DNA of 26,788 nucleotides from JBLIKP01 sp047635375 (GTDB lineage: Bacteria > Bacteroidota > Bacteroidia > Sphingobacteriales > Sphingobacteriaceae), in assembly GCA_047635375.1 (NCBI GenBank), contig JBLIKP010000025.1, forward strand, positions 1 to 26,788, written 5' to 3'. Shown one piece after another: positions 7,175 to 14,933 of the stretch (within the stretch, counting starts at the first letter, position 1; every line of letters starts with the position of its first letter). Both the position numbers and the translations under genes were made by a program. A model generated the notes under the pieces. The model was not told the origin of the DNA. It did not search any database and saw nothing but the letters and a program-made list of their open reading frames with translations.

Positions 7175-8374
7175 ATGAAAAAAATAATTAACTTATTGTT
7201 AATTCTATCGATATTAACCATAAGTGGTGTTTTCGCTCAAGATATTACTAATAATACTTTTGGAAAAGGTATCAAAATTAAAGCTGCCGACACTACTTTT
7301 TCAATGAAATTTAGTGCCCGTATTCAAACTCTTTATGAGGGTACCATGCCATTTGTAAATAACAAAATTGACCTTGGCGATGTTGACCACAAATTCTTAA
7401 CAAGAAGAGCACGTTTAAAGTTCAGCGGATTTGCCTACTCTCCAAAATTAAGTTATAAAATGGAGATTGGTTTATCCAATAGAGATATTTCAGGAGCTTC
7501 AGCAGTCACAAGCGGGTCACCAAGGTTAATCTTAGATGCGGTTGTGGGTTATAACTTTTATAAAAACTTTACGATACTAGTAGGACAAACTAAACTTCCA
7601 GGAAACAGAGAGCGAGTAATTTCTTCTTCTTCACTGCAGCTTGTTGACCGATCGGCGTTGAATAGTAAATTTACTTTAGACCGTGATGCAGGAGTACAAA
7701 TCCTCCATAAAATGAACGTTAATGGAGTCGTAATAAAGGAAGATATTGCGATTTCAATAGGTGAAGGTAGAAACCGAACGGCTAAAAATAACGGTGGTTT
7801 AGAATATACGGGTAGAGTAGAATTATTACCATTCGGAGAATTTAAGGGTAAGGGAGACTACGTAGCATCTGATCTAAACCGTGAAAAAACGCCAAAATTA
7901 GCAATTGGGCTTACTTATGACAAGAACTATCAAGCTTCTCTTGAACGCTCAAATTTAGGAAGTGAATTGGCTCAAACACGTACAATTAACACCTTCTTCG
8001 CCGACCTTATGTATAAGTACCAGGGATTTTCATTAATGTTTGAATTTGCAAACAGAAACACTGGCGATATAGTACCAAACTTTTCATTTATGGATGGCAG
8101 CGGTAATCTTGTCACACAATCTTTTTACACAGGACAGGCTTATAATATTGCCAGTGGTTATTTATTCCCAAACAACATTGAGCTTTCAGCTCGAATTACA
8201 AATGTAACTCCAGAAGAGGTTACAGGAAACAATGAACTTAACCAATATACTTTTGGGGTTTCTAAGTATTTTGTTGGTCATAGCTTAAAGGTACAATCTG
8301 ACATATCCGTTTTAGGAGAAAAATCTAAGGAAGATAAATTAATGTTCAGACTTCAATTAGAATTAGGATTTTAA
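7175..8374 (+). CDS. Phosphate-selective porin O/P family protein
   Basis: A 399-aa outer-membrane beta-barrel of the Porin_O_P family (PF07396), expected to let phosphate or polyphosphate cross the outer membrane. Residues 1-22 are a signal peptide ending in FAQ. The F-L-T-R-R-A-R-L-K-F strand near residue 75, the G-Q-x-K-L-P-G loop near 137 and the alternating beta strands are typical. The last residue is phenylalanine, as expected for barrel assembly. It is a single-gene unit with its own terminator. The Pho-box-like repeats upstream match those before pstS, tying it to phosphate starvation. Family members may have other anion preferences, so phosphate specificity rests on context. Confidence 0.85.
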   Translation: MKKIINLLLILSILTISGVFAQDITNNTFGKGIKIKAADTTFSMKFSARIQTLYEGTMPFVNNKIDLGDVDHKFLTRRARLKFSGFAYSPKLSYKMEIGLSNRDISGASAVTSGSPRLILDAVVGYNFYKNFTILVGQTKLPGNRERVISSSSLQLVDRSALNSKFTLDRDAGVQILHKMNVNGVVIKEDIAISIGEGRNRTAKNNGGLEYTGRVELLPFGEFKGKGDYVASDLNREKTPKLAIGLTYDKNYQASLERSNLGSELAQTRTINTFFADLMYKYQGFSLMFEFANRNTGDIVPNFSFMDGSGNLVTQSFYTGQAYNIASGYLFPNNIELSARITNVTPEEVTGNNELNQYTFGVSKYFVGHSLKVQSDISVLGEKSKEDKLMFRLQLELGF

Positions 8375-8393
8375 TCCAAAAATTAAGTAAAAC

Positions 8394-8430
8394 AAAAGCC
8401 CATTCCGTTTATCACAGAATGGGCTTTTTT
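8394..8430 (+). terminator. Terminator after the porin gene
   Basis: AAAAGCCCATTC (8394-8405) pairs perfectly with GAATGGGCTTTT (8417-8428), 12 bp, with an 11-nt loop and a T-run. The left arm is A-rich, so it can also act on the minus strand, where it follows the decayed histidine kinase. Confidence 0.92.
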
Positions 8431-8452
8431 TATGAGTAAAATCTACCTTCTA

Positions 8453-9528
8453 TTAATTAGGAAGGGTAAATTTAAAATTTGTTCCTTTTCCCTTTTCACT
8501 GGAGAAACCAATTTGGCCACCTTGGTGCTGCACCAATCTTTTAACGGCTGGAAGCCCAAGTCCGTTTCCTTTCTCCCCGTATCGATCAAATATATTTAAT
8601 TTGAAAAAGGGATAAAAATCTCATTTTTAAACTCGATGGGTATACCCTGGTCCATTATCTTCAACAACAAACTCAAACTCTCCCGTCCCTTCTACAACCT
8701 GTAATTTAATTAAAGTTTGTTCCTTGTCCCCATATTTTATTCCGTTTGAAATAAGATTAATGAAAATTTGAAGCAAAGCAATTTTATTGGTTTTAATAAT
8801 AAAAGAATTTGAGTCAATCTTAAATTGAATGTTAGTTTTGGTCTCAAAAAAAATTATTGTTTCTTGAAATAAATCATTAATAATTATTTCTTCGGCTTCT
8901 GAATGCAATAGTTCTGATGACTCGCTATGTTCCAAAATCCCATTTACAAGCCCTTTTAATTCGCCACTACATTGCTTAAGTAGTTTGATCATATTTCAGG
9001 CTTCCGCACCCATTTCTGACCCGCGGTAATCAACCAATAATTGGGTAAGCCCTAATTTTATTAAGCGGTGATTTTATATCATGTGCCGCAACATCAGCAA
9101 ATTTTTCTAGCTCTATATTTTTTTCCTGAAGGTCAATTGAAAAGGCCTCCAACAGTATTTTTGTTTTTCTTAATTCAAGTAAATGTTCAATCTGCTTACC
9201 CAAAATTTTTAAACTATTAAAGTGAGACTTTGAAATTTTTCGTTCTTCAGAACTCACCACGCACAAGGTTCCCAATGGGTAAATCATGATCACCTTTTAA
9301 TACGATCCCTGCATAAAACACAACGTTTGGAGGACCCAATACCAAAAGATTATCTGAAAATCTAGGGTCTTTATGGGCATTTTCAAGGGAAAAATTCACC
9401 CACCCTAAATTGAAATAAATTAATTTGAACTCAGGTGAAATGGCATAAATTGAATCTCTACTATTTTCCAAAGTAGAAAAGTCAAAGGTTTGGAGATTTT
9501 GAGGAAAATCAGGAGAAAACCTTTTCAT
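8453..9528 (-). pseudogene. Decayed PAS/GAF sensor histidine kinase
   Basis: Read on the minus strand, the remains run in order. First is a PAS-like start (D-S-I-Y-A-I-S-P, from the ATG at 9528), fused directly to the late part of a GAF domain (D-P-R-F-S-D-N, G-P-P, F-Y-A-G). Then come G-T-L-C-V-V, a HisKA phosphoacceptor box (A-A-H-D-I-K-S-P-L-N), a HATPase N box (N-L-I-S-N-G-I-K-Y), G1 (E-D-N-G-P-G) and G2 (G-N-G-L-G-L), ending T-L-P-N-stop. The frame breaks near 9280, near 9052, at 8645-8650 and near 8604-8611, and a TGA lies at 8996-8998. The early GAF domain is missing. No continuous kinase can be made. Remaining segments are well conserved, suggesting recent loss. The original signal is unknown. 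Confidence 0.88.
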
Positions 9529-9646
9529 AAGATTGAGGATAATTATAAAGTATTTGCTTTTTTCAATGCAAAAAATATTCCTCAATTTCTCTCTGGCCTT
9601 TTATTCGATTTTTTTACGGAAGCAGTTGTTTTCAGGTCTTTTAGGA

Positions 9647-9678
9647 CTCTATGAAACTAGTCGAAAACCATCATAGAG
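9647..9678. other. Isolated hairpin of unknown role
   Basis: CTCTATGA (9647-9654) and TCATAGAG (9671-9678) form a perfect 8-bp stem with a 16-nt loop. It lies between the 163-aa gene and the kinase pseudogene. It has no T-run on either strand, so it is not a standard terminator. Confidence 0.3.
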
Positions 9679-9690
9679 GGTCACATAATA

Positions 9691-10182
9691 TTATTTCACA
9701 ACGGGAATCCATTGGCTATGCCAACTATCCTTGGCGGGTATTTCCCATTTGTTTTTGAAATCTCCAAAAGAGCTTATTAAGTTATTGAAAACTATGGTTT
9801 CAGAATCTATCTCACCCATTTCGGCGGATGTCATGAAATTGCTCATTTCCTTAATAACTATATCTCCTTCTTTATCGCGGAAGGCAATATCGGTGCGGAC
9901 AAAAAAGTTGGTTTTAAATTTAGTCTCCAGTTCTTTTACAAAACCCACAGATTTATCAATTGAACATCCCGTGGCTTGATTTAAACTTTCATCGACCGCG
10001 ATTACAAGAAAACGATTGTAAACCAATTCGCCATAGGCCTTTAAATCCTTATTATGGGCGGTCCAATAGGCTAAAAATTCCTTTAAATCGGCATTTATCA
10101 ATAAGGCTTCGTTGGCTAAAAACTCACGATTACTCTGGTAAACCCAAACTTTTGAATCGGCGGAAATATCTTTTGAAAACAT
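9691..10182 (-). CDS. Conserved Bacteroidota protein, often labelled ABC transporter ATPase
   Basis: A 163-aa cytoplasmic protein of a family I recognise from many Bacteroidota genomes, where it usually carries the name ABC transporter ATPase. The sequence has no Walker A, Walker B or LSGGQ motif, so that name is not supported. Conserved-looking segments are V-W-V-Y-Q-S-N-R near residue 12, Y-N-R-F-L-V-I-A-V-D near 56, A-T-G-C-S-I-D near 69 and D-S-W-H-S near the end. There is no signal peptide or membrane segment. It lies 43 bp downstream of the CCG-domain gene on the same strand and may be cotranscribed with the electron-transfer pair. Function unknown. Confidence 0.75.
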   Translation of the reverse strand: MFSKDISADSKVWVYQSNREFLANEALLINADLKEFLAYWTAHNKDLKAYGELVYNRFLVIAVDESLNQATGCSIDKSVGFVKELETKFKTNFFVRTDIAFRDKEGDIVIKEMSNFMTSAEMGEIDSETIVFNNLISSFGDFKNKWEIPAKDSWHSQWIPVVK

Positions 10183-10225
10183 AAAATTGATTTGCTTTAC
10201 TAACGCTTGAGGCGGAAGTTTGTTT

Positions 10226-11029
10226 CTATCCTAATCCGTTTGCTTTGGCAGTAAGTTCGGCAATATCTAAAACTTTCACTTCTTCCTCTTTTTCAAAGTG
10301 TTTTACACCGTCGGTTAGCATTGTCATGCAGAATGGACAACCCGATGCAATGAAATCTGGCTTTGTTCCAAGTGCCTCCTCGGTACGTTCGATGTTAATG
10401 TCTTTAGTTCCTTTTTCAGGCTCCTTGAACATTTGCGCTCCACCTGCTCCACAACATAAACCTTTAGTTTTACATCGCTTCATTTCGATAAGGTCGGCGT
10501 CAAGCTCTTCTAATGCTTTACGTGGAGCCTCGTACACGCCATTGGCGCGTCCTAAATAGCAAGGATCATGATAGGTAATACGTTTTCCTTTAAAACTCTC
10601 TCCTCCAGCTGCTTTTAGCTTGCCGTCTTTTATTAGGTCCTGGATTAATTGAGTATGGTGGATTACATCGTAATTCCCTTGAAGTGCCGGGTATTCGTTT
10701 TTAAGAATGTTGAAACAATGCGGACAACCCGTCACAATTTTCTTTACACCATAACCATCTAACACCTCAATGTTTGTCATGGCCTGCATTTGATATAGGA
10801 ATTCATTTCCAGCGCGCTTTGCAGGGTCACCGGTACAGCTTTCTTCCTGTCCTAGCACGGCATATTTCATCCCTACATGCTGAAGGATTGAAGCAATTGA
10901 ACGGGTAATTTTCTTTGCACGGTCGTCGAAACTTCCGGCACAACCTACCCAAAAAAGAATTTCTACTTGTTCACCTTTAGCGACCATTTCGGCCATTGTA
11001 GGTACGTTAAGTTCTATATTATTTGACAT
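10226..11029 (-). CDS. CCG-domain Fe-S protein, HdrB-like subunit
   Basis: A 267-aa soluble subunit with two CCG (cysteine-rich, PF02754) domains, the fold that holds noncubane Fe-S clusters in heterodisulfide reductase HdrB/HdrD and in GlpC-type oxidoreductases. The first domain has C30, C65 and C102-x-x-C105. Its middle motif is C-T-G rather than C-C-G, so its cluster is probably incomplete. The second is canonical: C157, C192-C193-G-A-G-G and C231-x-x-C234. It follows the membrane ferredoxin gene after 8 nt, which makes a two-subunit complex likely. The most attractive role is electron transfer between a cytoplasmic donor such as an electron-transfer flavoprotein and the quinone pool. That is inference from architecture, and no dehydrogenase or ETF gene is in the window. 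Confidence 0.85.
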   Translation of the reverse strand: MSNNIELNVPTMAEMVAKGEQVEILFWVGCAGSFDDRAKKITRSIASILQHVGMKYAVLGQEESCTGDPAKRAGNEFLYQMQAMTNIEVLDGYGVKKIVTGCPHCFNILKNEYPALQGNYDVIHHTQLIQDLIKDGKLKAAGGESFKGKRITYHDPCYLGRANGVYEAPRKALEELDADLIEMKRCKTKGLCCGAGGAQMFKEPEKGTKDINIERTEEALGTKPDFIASGCPFCMTMLTDGVKHFEKEEEVKVLDIAELTAKANGLG

Positions 11030-11037
11030 AGTATTTT

Positions 11038-12342
11038 TTATTTATCGGCCCATTTTAGGCGGTCTGCTGGAGAGAAAGGCCATGGAGCCCCATTATTTTC
11101 AACGTTACTGAACATGTTATTAAGATCAGCGGGTGATTTGGCTTCTTCCATAACCAAATAACGACGTAAATCGACGATAATGTTAAGTGGATCAATGTTA
11201 ATCGGACAGGCATCAGTACACGCATTACATGTGGTACAAGCCCATAATTCTTCTGGGGCAATAAAATCGTGCACCAACGATTTTCCATCATCGTGATCTT
11301 TTCCATGTTTATCGATATTCGCTCCAATTTCTTCTAGACGGTCACGCGTGTCCATCATGATTTTTCTAGGGGAAAGCAACTTTCCAGTTTGATTAGCCGG
11401 ACATTGACTTGTACATCTTCCGCACTCCGTACAACTGTAGGCATCCATCAAGTTTTTCCAAGTTAAATCTGTCGCGTCTTTTGCTCCAAATCGTTCGATA
11501 GGTGCATCGGCTGGAGGTGGTGGCGCTGAGGGGTCAAGCATAGCTTTTACCTCGGCAGTAACCGAATCCATATTGGTAAATTGTCCTTTAGGCTCTAAAT
11601 TAGAATAGAATGTATTCGGGAAACCTAAGAAAATATGAAGATGCTTGCTGTATGGGATATATACCAAAAATCCTAAAATACCGATGATGTGAAACCACCA
11701 GCATCCTCGTTCAATCATAATCAAACTAGCCTCACTCATTCCTGAGAACATGGAGGCAATGAATCCACTTACGGGGAAGCTTCCTGCTTGAATGTAATGA
11801 TCTGCACCTATTGCTTGTAGGGCTTTATCGGCGCCATTCATGGTTAGAAAGGCTGTCATAAGCAAAATCTCAGTGATTAAGATGATGTTGGCATCATTCT
11901 TTGGCCAAGATGTCATTTCCTTCCCTGAGAAACGCTTAATCTTTCCAATGTTACGGCGGACAAAAAATACCACACACGCAAGGAGAACTAGCAGCGCAAG
12001 GATTTCAAAACTTCCGATAAGGAAATCATAAAGCCCACCAAGGAAAGGTGCGAATAAACGGTGAGTACCTAATATTCCATCAAGAACAATTTCTGCGACC
12101 TCGATATTGATGATGACAAATCCCAAGTAAACAAGCACGTGCATGATTCCAGCAAAGGGCCTGGCGACCATTTTACTTTGCCCTAAAGCAACTTTCGCCA
12201 TGGTTTTCCATCGCTCAGCTTTTTTATCGGTGCGATCAAGGTCTCTTCCAAGAAGAATATTCCTTCGGATACTCATTATTCGTTTCCCAAAAACCACTCC
12301 CGTGGCAATCAGTAAAACGCAAAAAATAATTTGGCCTATCAT
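11038..12342 (-). CDS. Membrane heme b / 2x[4Fe-4S] protein, HdrE-HdrC-like fusion
   Basis: A 434-aa protein with an N-terminal membrane domain (about five or six helices over residues 1-240) resembling the NarI/HdrE heme-b fold. Histidines H68, H218, H234 and H236 are candidate heme ligands. A proline-rich linker (about 271-281) leads to a cytoplasmic ferredoxin domain with C304-C307-C310-C314 and C369-C372-C375-C379, the binding sites of two [4Fe-4S] clusters. With the CCG protein encoded next it has the parts list of membrane EtfAB:menaquinone oxidoreductases and HdrDE, split over two genes. The ATG at 12342 precedes the first helix. A terminator separates it from phoU upstream, so it is probably expressed independently of the pst operon. 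Confidence 0.85.
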   Translation of the reverse strand: MIGQIIFCVLLIATGVVFGKRIMSIRRNILLGRDLDRTDKKAERWKTMAKVALGQSKMVARPFAGIMHVLVYLGFVIINIEVAEIVLDGILGTHRLFAPFLGGLYDFLIGSFEILALLVLLACVVFFVRRNIGKIKRFSGKEMTSWPKNDANIILITEILLMTAFLTMNGADKALQAIGADHYIQAGSFPVSGFIASMFSGMSEASLIMIERGCWWFHIIGILGFLVYIPYSKHLHIFLGFPNTFYSNLEPKGQFTNMDSVTAEVKAMLDPSAPPPPADAPIERFGAKDATDLTWKNLMDAYSCTECGRCTSQCPANQTGKLLSPRKIMMDTRDRLEEIGANIDKHGKDHDDGKSLVHDFIAPEELWACTTCNACTDACPINIDPLNIIVDLRRYLVMEEAKSPADLNNMFSNVENNGAPWPFSPADRLKWADK

Positions 12343-12436
12343 AGTTTTACTATTAATTATAGTATGCTAATTTAAGGAAACATTGTATTTAAAGAATTAA
12401 ATCGGCTGATTTAAAACGATTTTAAATAGAGGTAAA

Positions 12437-12471
12437 AAAAAGGGGCATTCAGTAAATGAAAGCCCCTTTTT
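12437..12471 (-). terminator. Terminator of the pst-phoU operon
   Basis: AAAAAGGGGC (12437-12446) and GCCCCTTTTT (12462-12471) form a perfect 10-bp stem. On the minus strand it lies 8 nt after the phoU stop codon and is followed by a T-run, closing the pst operon. Confidence 0.92.
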
Positions 12472-12478
12472 AAGATTT

Positions 12479-13156
12479 TTATTCGCTTTTCTTTTTCCCG
12501 TGTTTGAGCACTTTTGCTTCTACATAGAAAATAACTTCCTCCGCGACATTTACGATAAGGTCTCCTACTCTTTCAAGTTTCCTAACCAACGTTAATAAGA
12601 TTAATGCCTCTTGGGTTCGGTCAAGGTTAGACTTGATATATTCTGAAACGATTGCGGTTGCTTCACGGTTAATCTCATCCATCCTATCGTCACGCTGGAA
12701 AACCTTACGTGCAAGCTTAGGATTATCAGTGATAAAAGCCTCAATAACGTCTTCAATCATTTTCCCGGCAATGTCGTGCATTTCCTCAAAATGCGTTACT
12801 CTAATAAGTTCCGGATCGATTTTATTTTTTGAATCTTGAACATAACGCGCAATCCCTTCGGCATTATCTCCTAATCTTTCCAGATTAGCATTAATTTTTA
12901 ATGTGGAGAATACGAAACGTAAATCAATCGCTACAGGGTTCAAAAGGGCAAGAATGTTCTCACACTTTTTATCGATATTAAGCTCCATTGCATTTACGCG
13001 TTTTTCATTGAAACGCACTTCTAATGCAAGATCCTTGTCAAATTCAAGAAGTGCCGCGATACTTTTGTGAAACTGCTTCTGCGCAAGCTTCGCCATATCT
13101 AAGGTATCCTCTTTAAGCCTTTTAAGCTCCTCGTCGAGGTGAATAATATGAGACAT
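12479..13156 (-). CDS. phoU: Phosphate signalling protein PhoU
   Basis: A 225-aa all-helical cytoplasmic protein with two PhoU repeats (about residues 15-105 and 120-210). Each carries the acidic/asparagine metal-site pattern: E-R-L-G-D-N-A-E-G-I-A near 92 and E-R-V-G-D-L-I-V-N-V-A-E near 195. PhoU links the Pst transporter to the PhoR/PhoB-type two-component system and restrains phosphate uptake when phosphate is plentiful. It is the last gene of pstSCAB-phoU, 35 nt after pstB, and has its own terminator. The length and position are standard. No phoR or phoB homolog lies in the window. Confidence 0.95.
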   Translation of the reverse strand: MSHIIHLDEELKRLKEDTLDMAKLAQKQFHKSIAALLEFDKDLALEVRFNEKRVNAMELNIDKKCENILALLNPVAIDLRFVFSTLKINANLERLGDNAEGIARYVQDSKNKIDPELIRVTHFEEMHDIAGKMIEDVIEAFITDNPKLARKVFQRDDRMDEINREATAIVSEYIKSNLDRTQEALILLTLVRKLERVGDLIVNVAEEVIFYVEAKVLKHGKKKSE

Positions 13157-13191
13157 AAACTATTTTTTAATTTTTTTTAAATACAACAAAA

Positions 13192-14001
13192 TCAACCGAA
13201 TCGTCCGGTAATATAATTCTGAGTCCTTTCCGATTTAGGGTTGGTAAAGATGGTTGATGTTAAGTCGTGCTCAACCAAGTGTCCCATATAGAAAAACGCA
13301 GTGTAATCACTTACCCTAGACGCCTGTTGCATATTATGCGTAACGATTAAAATGGTATATTTCTTTTTCAATTCGAAAATTAATTCTTCAATTTTCGCAG
13401 TTGAGATAGGGTCTAAAGCCGATGCTGGCTCGTCCATCAAAAGTACGGTTGGCTCAACAGCCAAAGCACGGGCGATACACAACCTCTGTTGCTGACCACC
13501 ACTTAACTCCATCGCCGATTTTTTCAACTCATCCTTAACCTCATCCCAAAGAGCAGCTTGTTTTAATGATTTCTCTACACGTTCATCTAAAAATTTCTTA
13601 TGGTTTTGTCCGTTTACACGAAGTCCGTACGCCACATTTTCATAGATGCTTTTTGGAAATGGGTTAGGCTTTTGGAAAACCATACCCACACTCTTGCGGT
13701 GATCGTCGACATTTATTTTTTTAGAATAAACATCTCTACCGTCCATCAAAATTTGGCCATCAACCGTCACGTTATCGATAAGGTCATTCATTCTATTAAA
13801 AAGACGAAGGAATGTAGACTTACCACAACCAGACGGGCCAATCATAGCGGTTACCGTATTTGCTTTTATGGTAAGGTTAATATCATTTAACGCCTGTTTT
13901 TGGCCGTAATACAGATTTACATTTTTAGCCTCCAATTTAAAGGGACCTGTATGTATTGATGAAGCTTTACTAGCTTTTGATTTTTCCATTTTAACTTCCA
14001 T
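13192..14001 (-). CDS. pstB: Phosphate ABC transporter ATPase PstB
   Basis: The ATP-binding subunit of the high-affinity phosphate importer, 269 aa. Walker A is G-P-S-G-C-G-K-S-T (55-63), the Q-loop glutamine is Q110 in V-F-Q-K-P-N-P-F-P, the signature is L-S-G-G-Q-Q-Q-R (166-173), Walker B is L-L-M-D-E-P (187-192), and the switch histidine is H222. The F-Q-K-P-N-P-F-P-K-S motif and the M-N-D-L segment after Walker A are PstB-specific. A second ATG at residue 5 is possible; the first residues before about 20 are not conserved in the family. It lies 7 nt after pstA. Confidence 0.97.
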   Translation of the reverse strand: MEVKMEKSKASKASSIHTGPFKLEAKNVNLYYGQKQALNDINLTIKANTVTAMIGPSGCGKSTFLRLFNRMNDLIDNVTVDGQILMDGRDVYSKKINVDDHRKSVGMVFQKPNPFPKSIYENVAYGLRVNGQNHKKFLDERVEKSLKQAALWDEVKDELKKSAMELSGGQQQRLCIARALAVEPTVLLMDEPASALDPISTAKIEELIFELKKKYTILIVTHNMQQASRVSDYTAFFYMGHLVEHDLTSTIFTNPKSERTQNYITGRFG

Positions 14002-14008
14002 GAACGAT

Positions 14009-14929
14009 TTAGTTATTGGCGCGGACCTTGTTACCGAAATAACGGCGCAACCAAGACGCTAAAAGGTTTACTAATAAGATTATTACTACAAGAACTAATG
14101 CAGTCCCATACGCCATTGGACGGCTGGTTTCTACGTTTGTTCCACTTGTCGAAATCACATATAGGTGATAAGGTAGCGCCATTACCTGATCAAAAACACT
14201 TGAAGGTAATTTGGGTAAGAAATAAGCTGCTACGGTAAATAAAATCGGTGCTGTTTCCCCAGAAACCCTTCCAATAGAAAGGATAAGTCCAGTAATTACG
14301 TTTGGAAATGCGATGGGTAAAATTACTTTTTGTATAGTCTGCCATTTGGAGGCTCCAAGTCCATAACTGGCTTTTCTGTAAGTATCGTCCACTGCCTTTA
14401 ATGATTCTTCCGTCGAGCGGATAACCACGGGAAGGACTAAAAGACCCAGGGTTAATGAACCGGCAAGAATAGAATCTCCAAAGCTTAGTTTATTTACAAA
14501 AACTGCCATCCCGAAAAGTCCGAAAACTATGGAAGGAATCCCTGCCAAATTGTTGGTCATCATTCGAATAAGTCGGCGAAAAATGCTGTCGCTAAGGTAT
14601 TCGTTCATAAATATTCCCGACATCACACCGATTGGGAATGCGAAAAGACATGAACCAATTATCAGGCAGAATGTACCCACAATTGCAGGCCAAATACCGC
14701 CCTGAGTCATTCCATCCTTTGGAAAGCCAAAAATGAATTCCCAGCTAATTACTGAAATTCCACGCACAAAAATAAATGCAAGGATGGCAATCAATAATAG
14801 GCAAATAGAGAATGTAATTAAACGAAAGGATCCGAACGCAATGTTTTGTCGGATTCTTTTCTTTCTTGCTACCGTAGACCCACCACTTCCTGAGATCATT
14901 ACGTTTAATATCTTTTGAAATTTACTCAT
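14009..14929 (-). CDS. pstA: Phosphate ABC transporter permease PstA
   Basis: Inner-membrane permease, 306 aa, with six predicted helices. The binding-protein-dependent transport signature is the E-A-A-like loop containing Y-G-L-G-A-S-K-W-Q-T. Helix 1 starts near residue 35 and is followed by a short periplasmic loop without any insertion, unlike PstC here. The frame opens at 14977, inside pstC, but the ATG at 14929 lies 4 nt after the pstC stop and gives the usual N-terminus, so I choose it. The spacing pstC-pstA-pstB is 4 and 7 nt, typical of translational coupling. Confidence 0.95.
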   Translation of the reverse strand: MSKFQKILNVMISGSGGSTVARKKRIRQNIAFGSFRLITFSICLLLIAILAFIFVRGISVISWEFIFGFPKDGMTQGGIWPAIVGTFCLIIGSCLFAFPIGVMSGIFMNEYLSDSIFRRLIRMMTNNLAGIPSIVFGLFGMAVFVNKLSFGDSILAGSLTLGLLVLPVVIRSTEESLKAVDDTYRKASYGLGASKWQTIQKVILPIAFPNVITGLILSIGRVSGETAPILFTVAAYFLPKLPSSVFDQVMALPYHLYVISTSGTNVETSRPMAYGTALVLVVIILLVNLLASWLRRYFGNKVRANN

Positions 14930-14933
14930 CGTC

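Noticed and set aside
8453..9528. Programmed frameshifting or phase variation in the histidine kinase
   Set aside because: Too many scattered lesions, an in-frame stop and a domain deletion; no long homopolymer or repeat tract at the break points.
12343..12436. TTAA cores before the membrane Fe-S gene as a further Pho box
   Set aside because: Only two cores are 11 bp apart, the others are out of phase, and the 19-bp motif is absent. This matches chance in AT-rich DNA.
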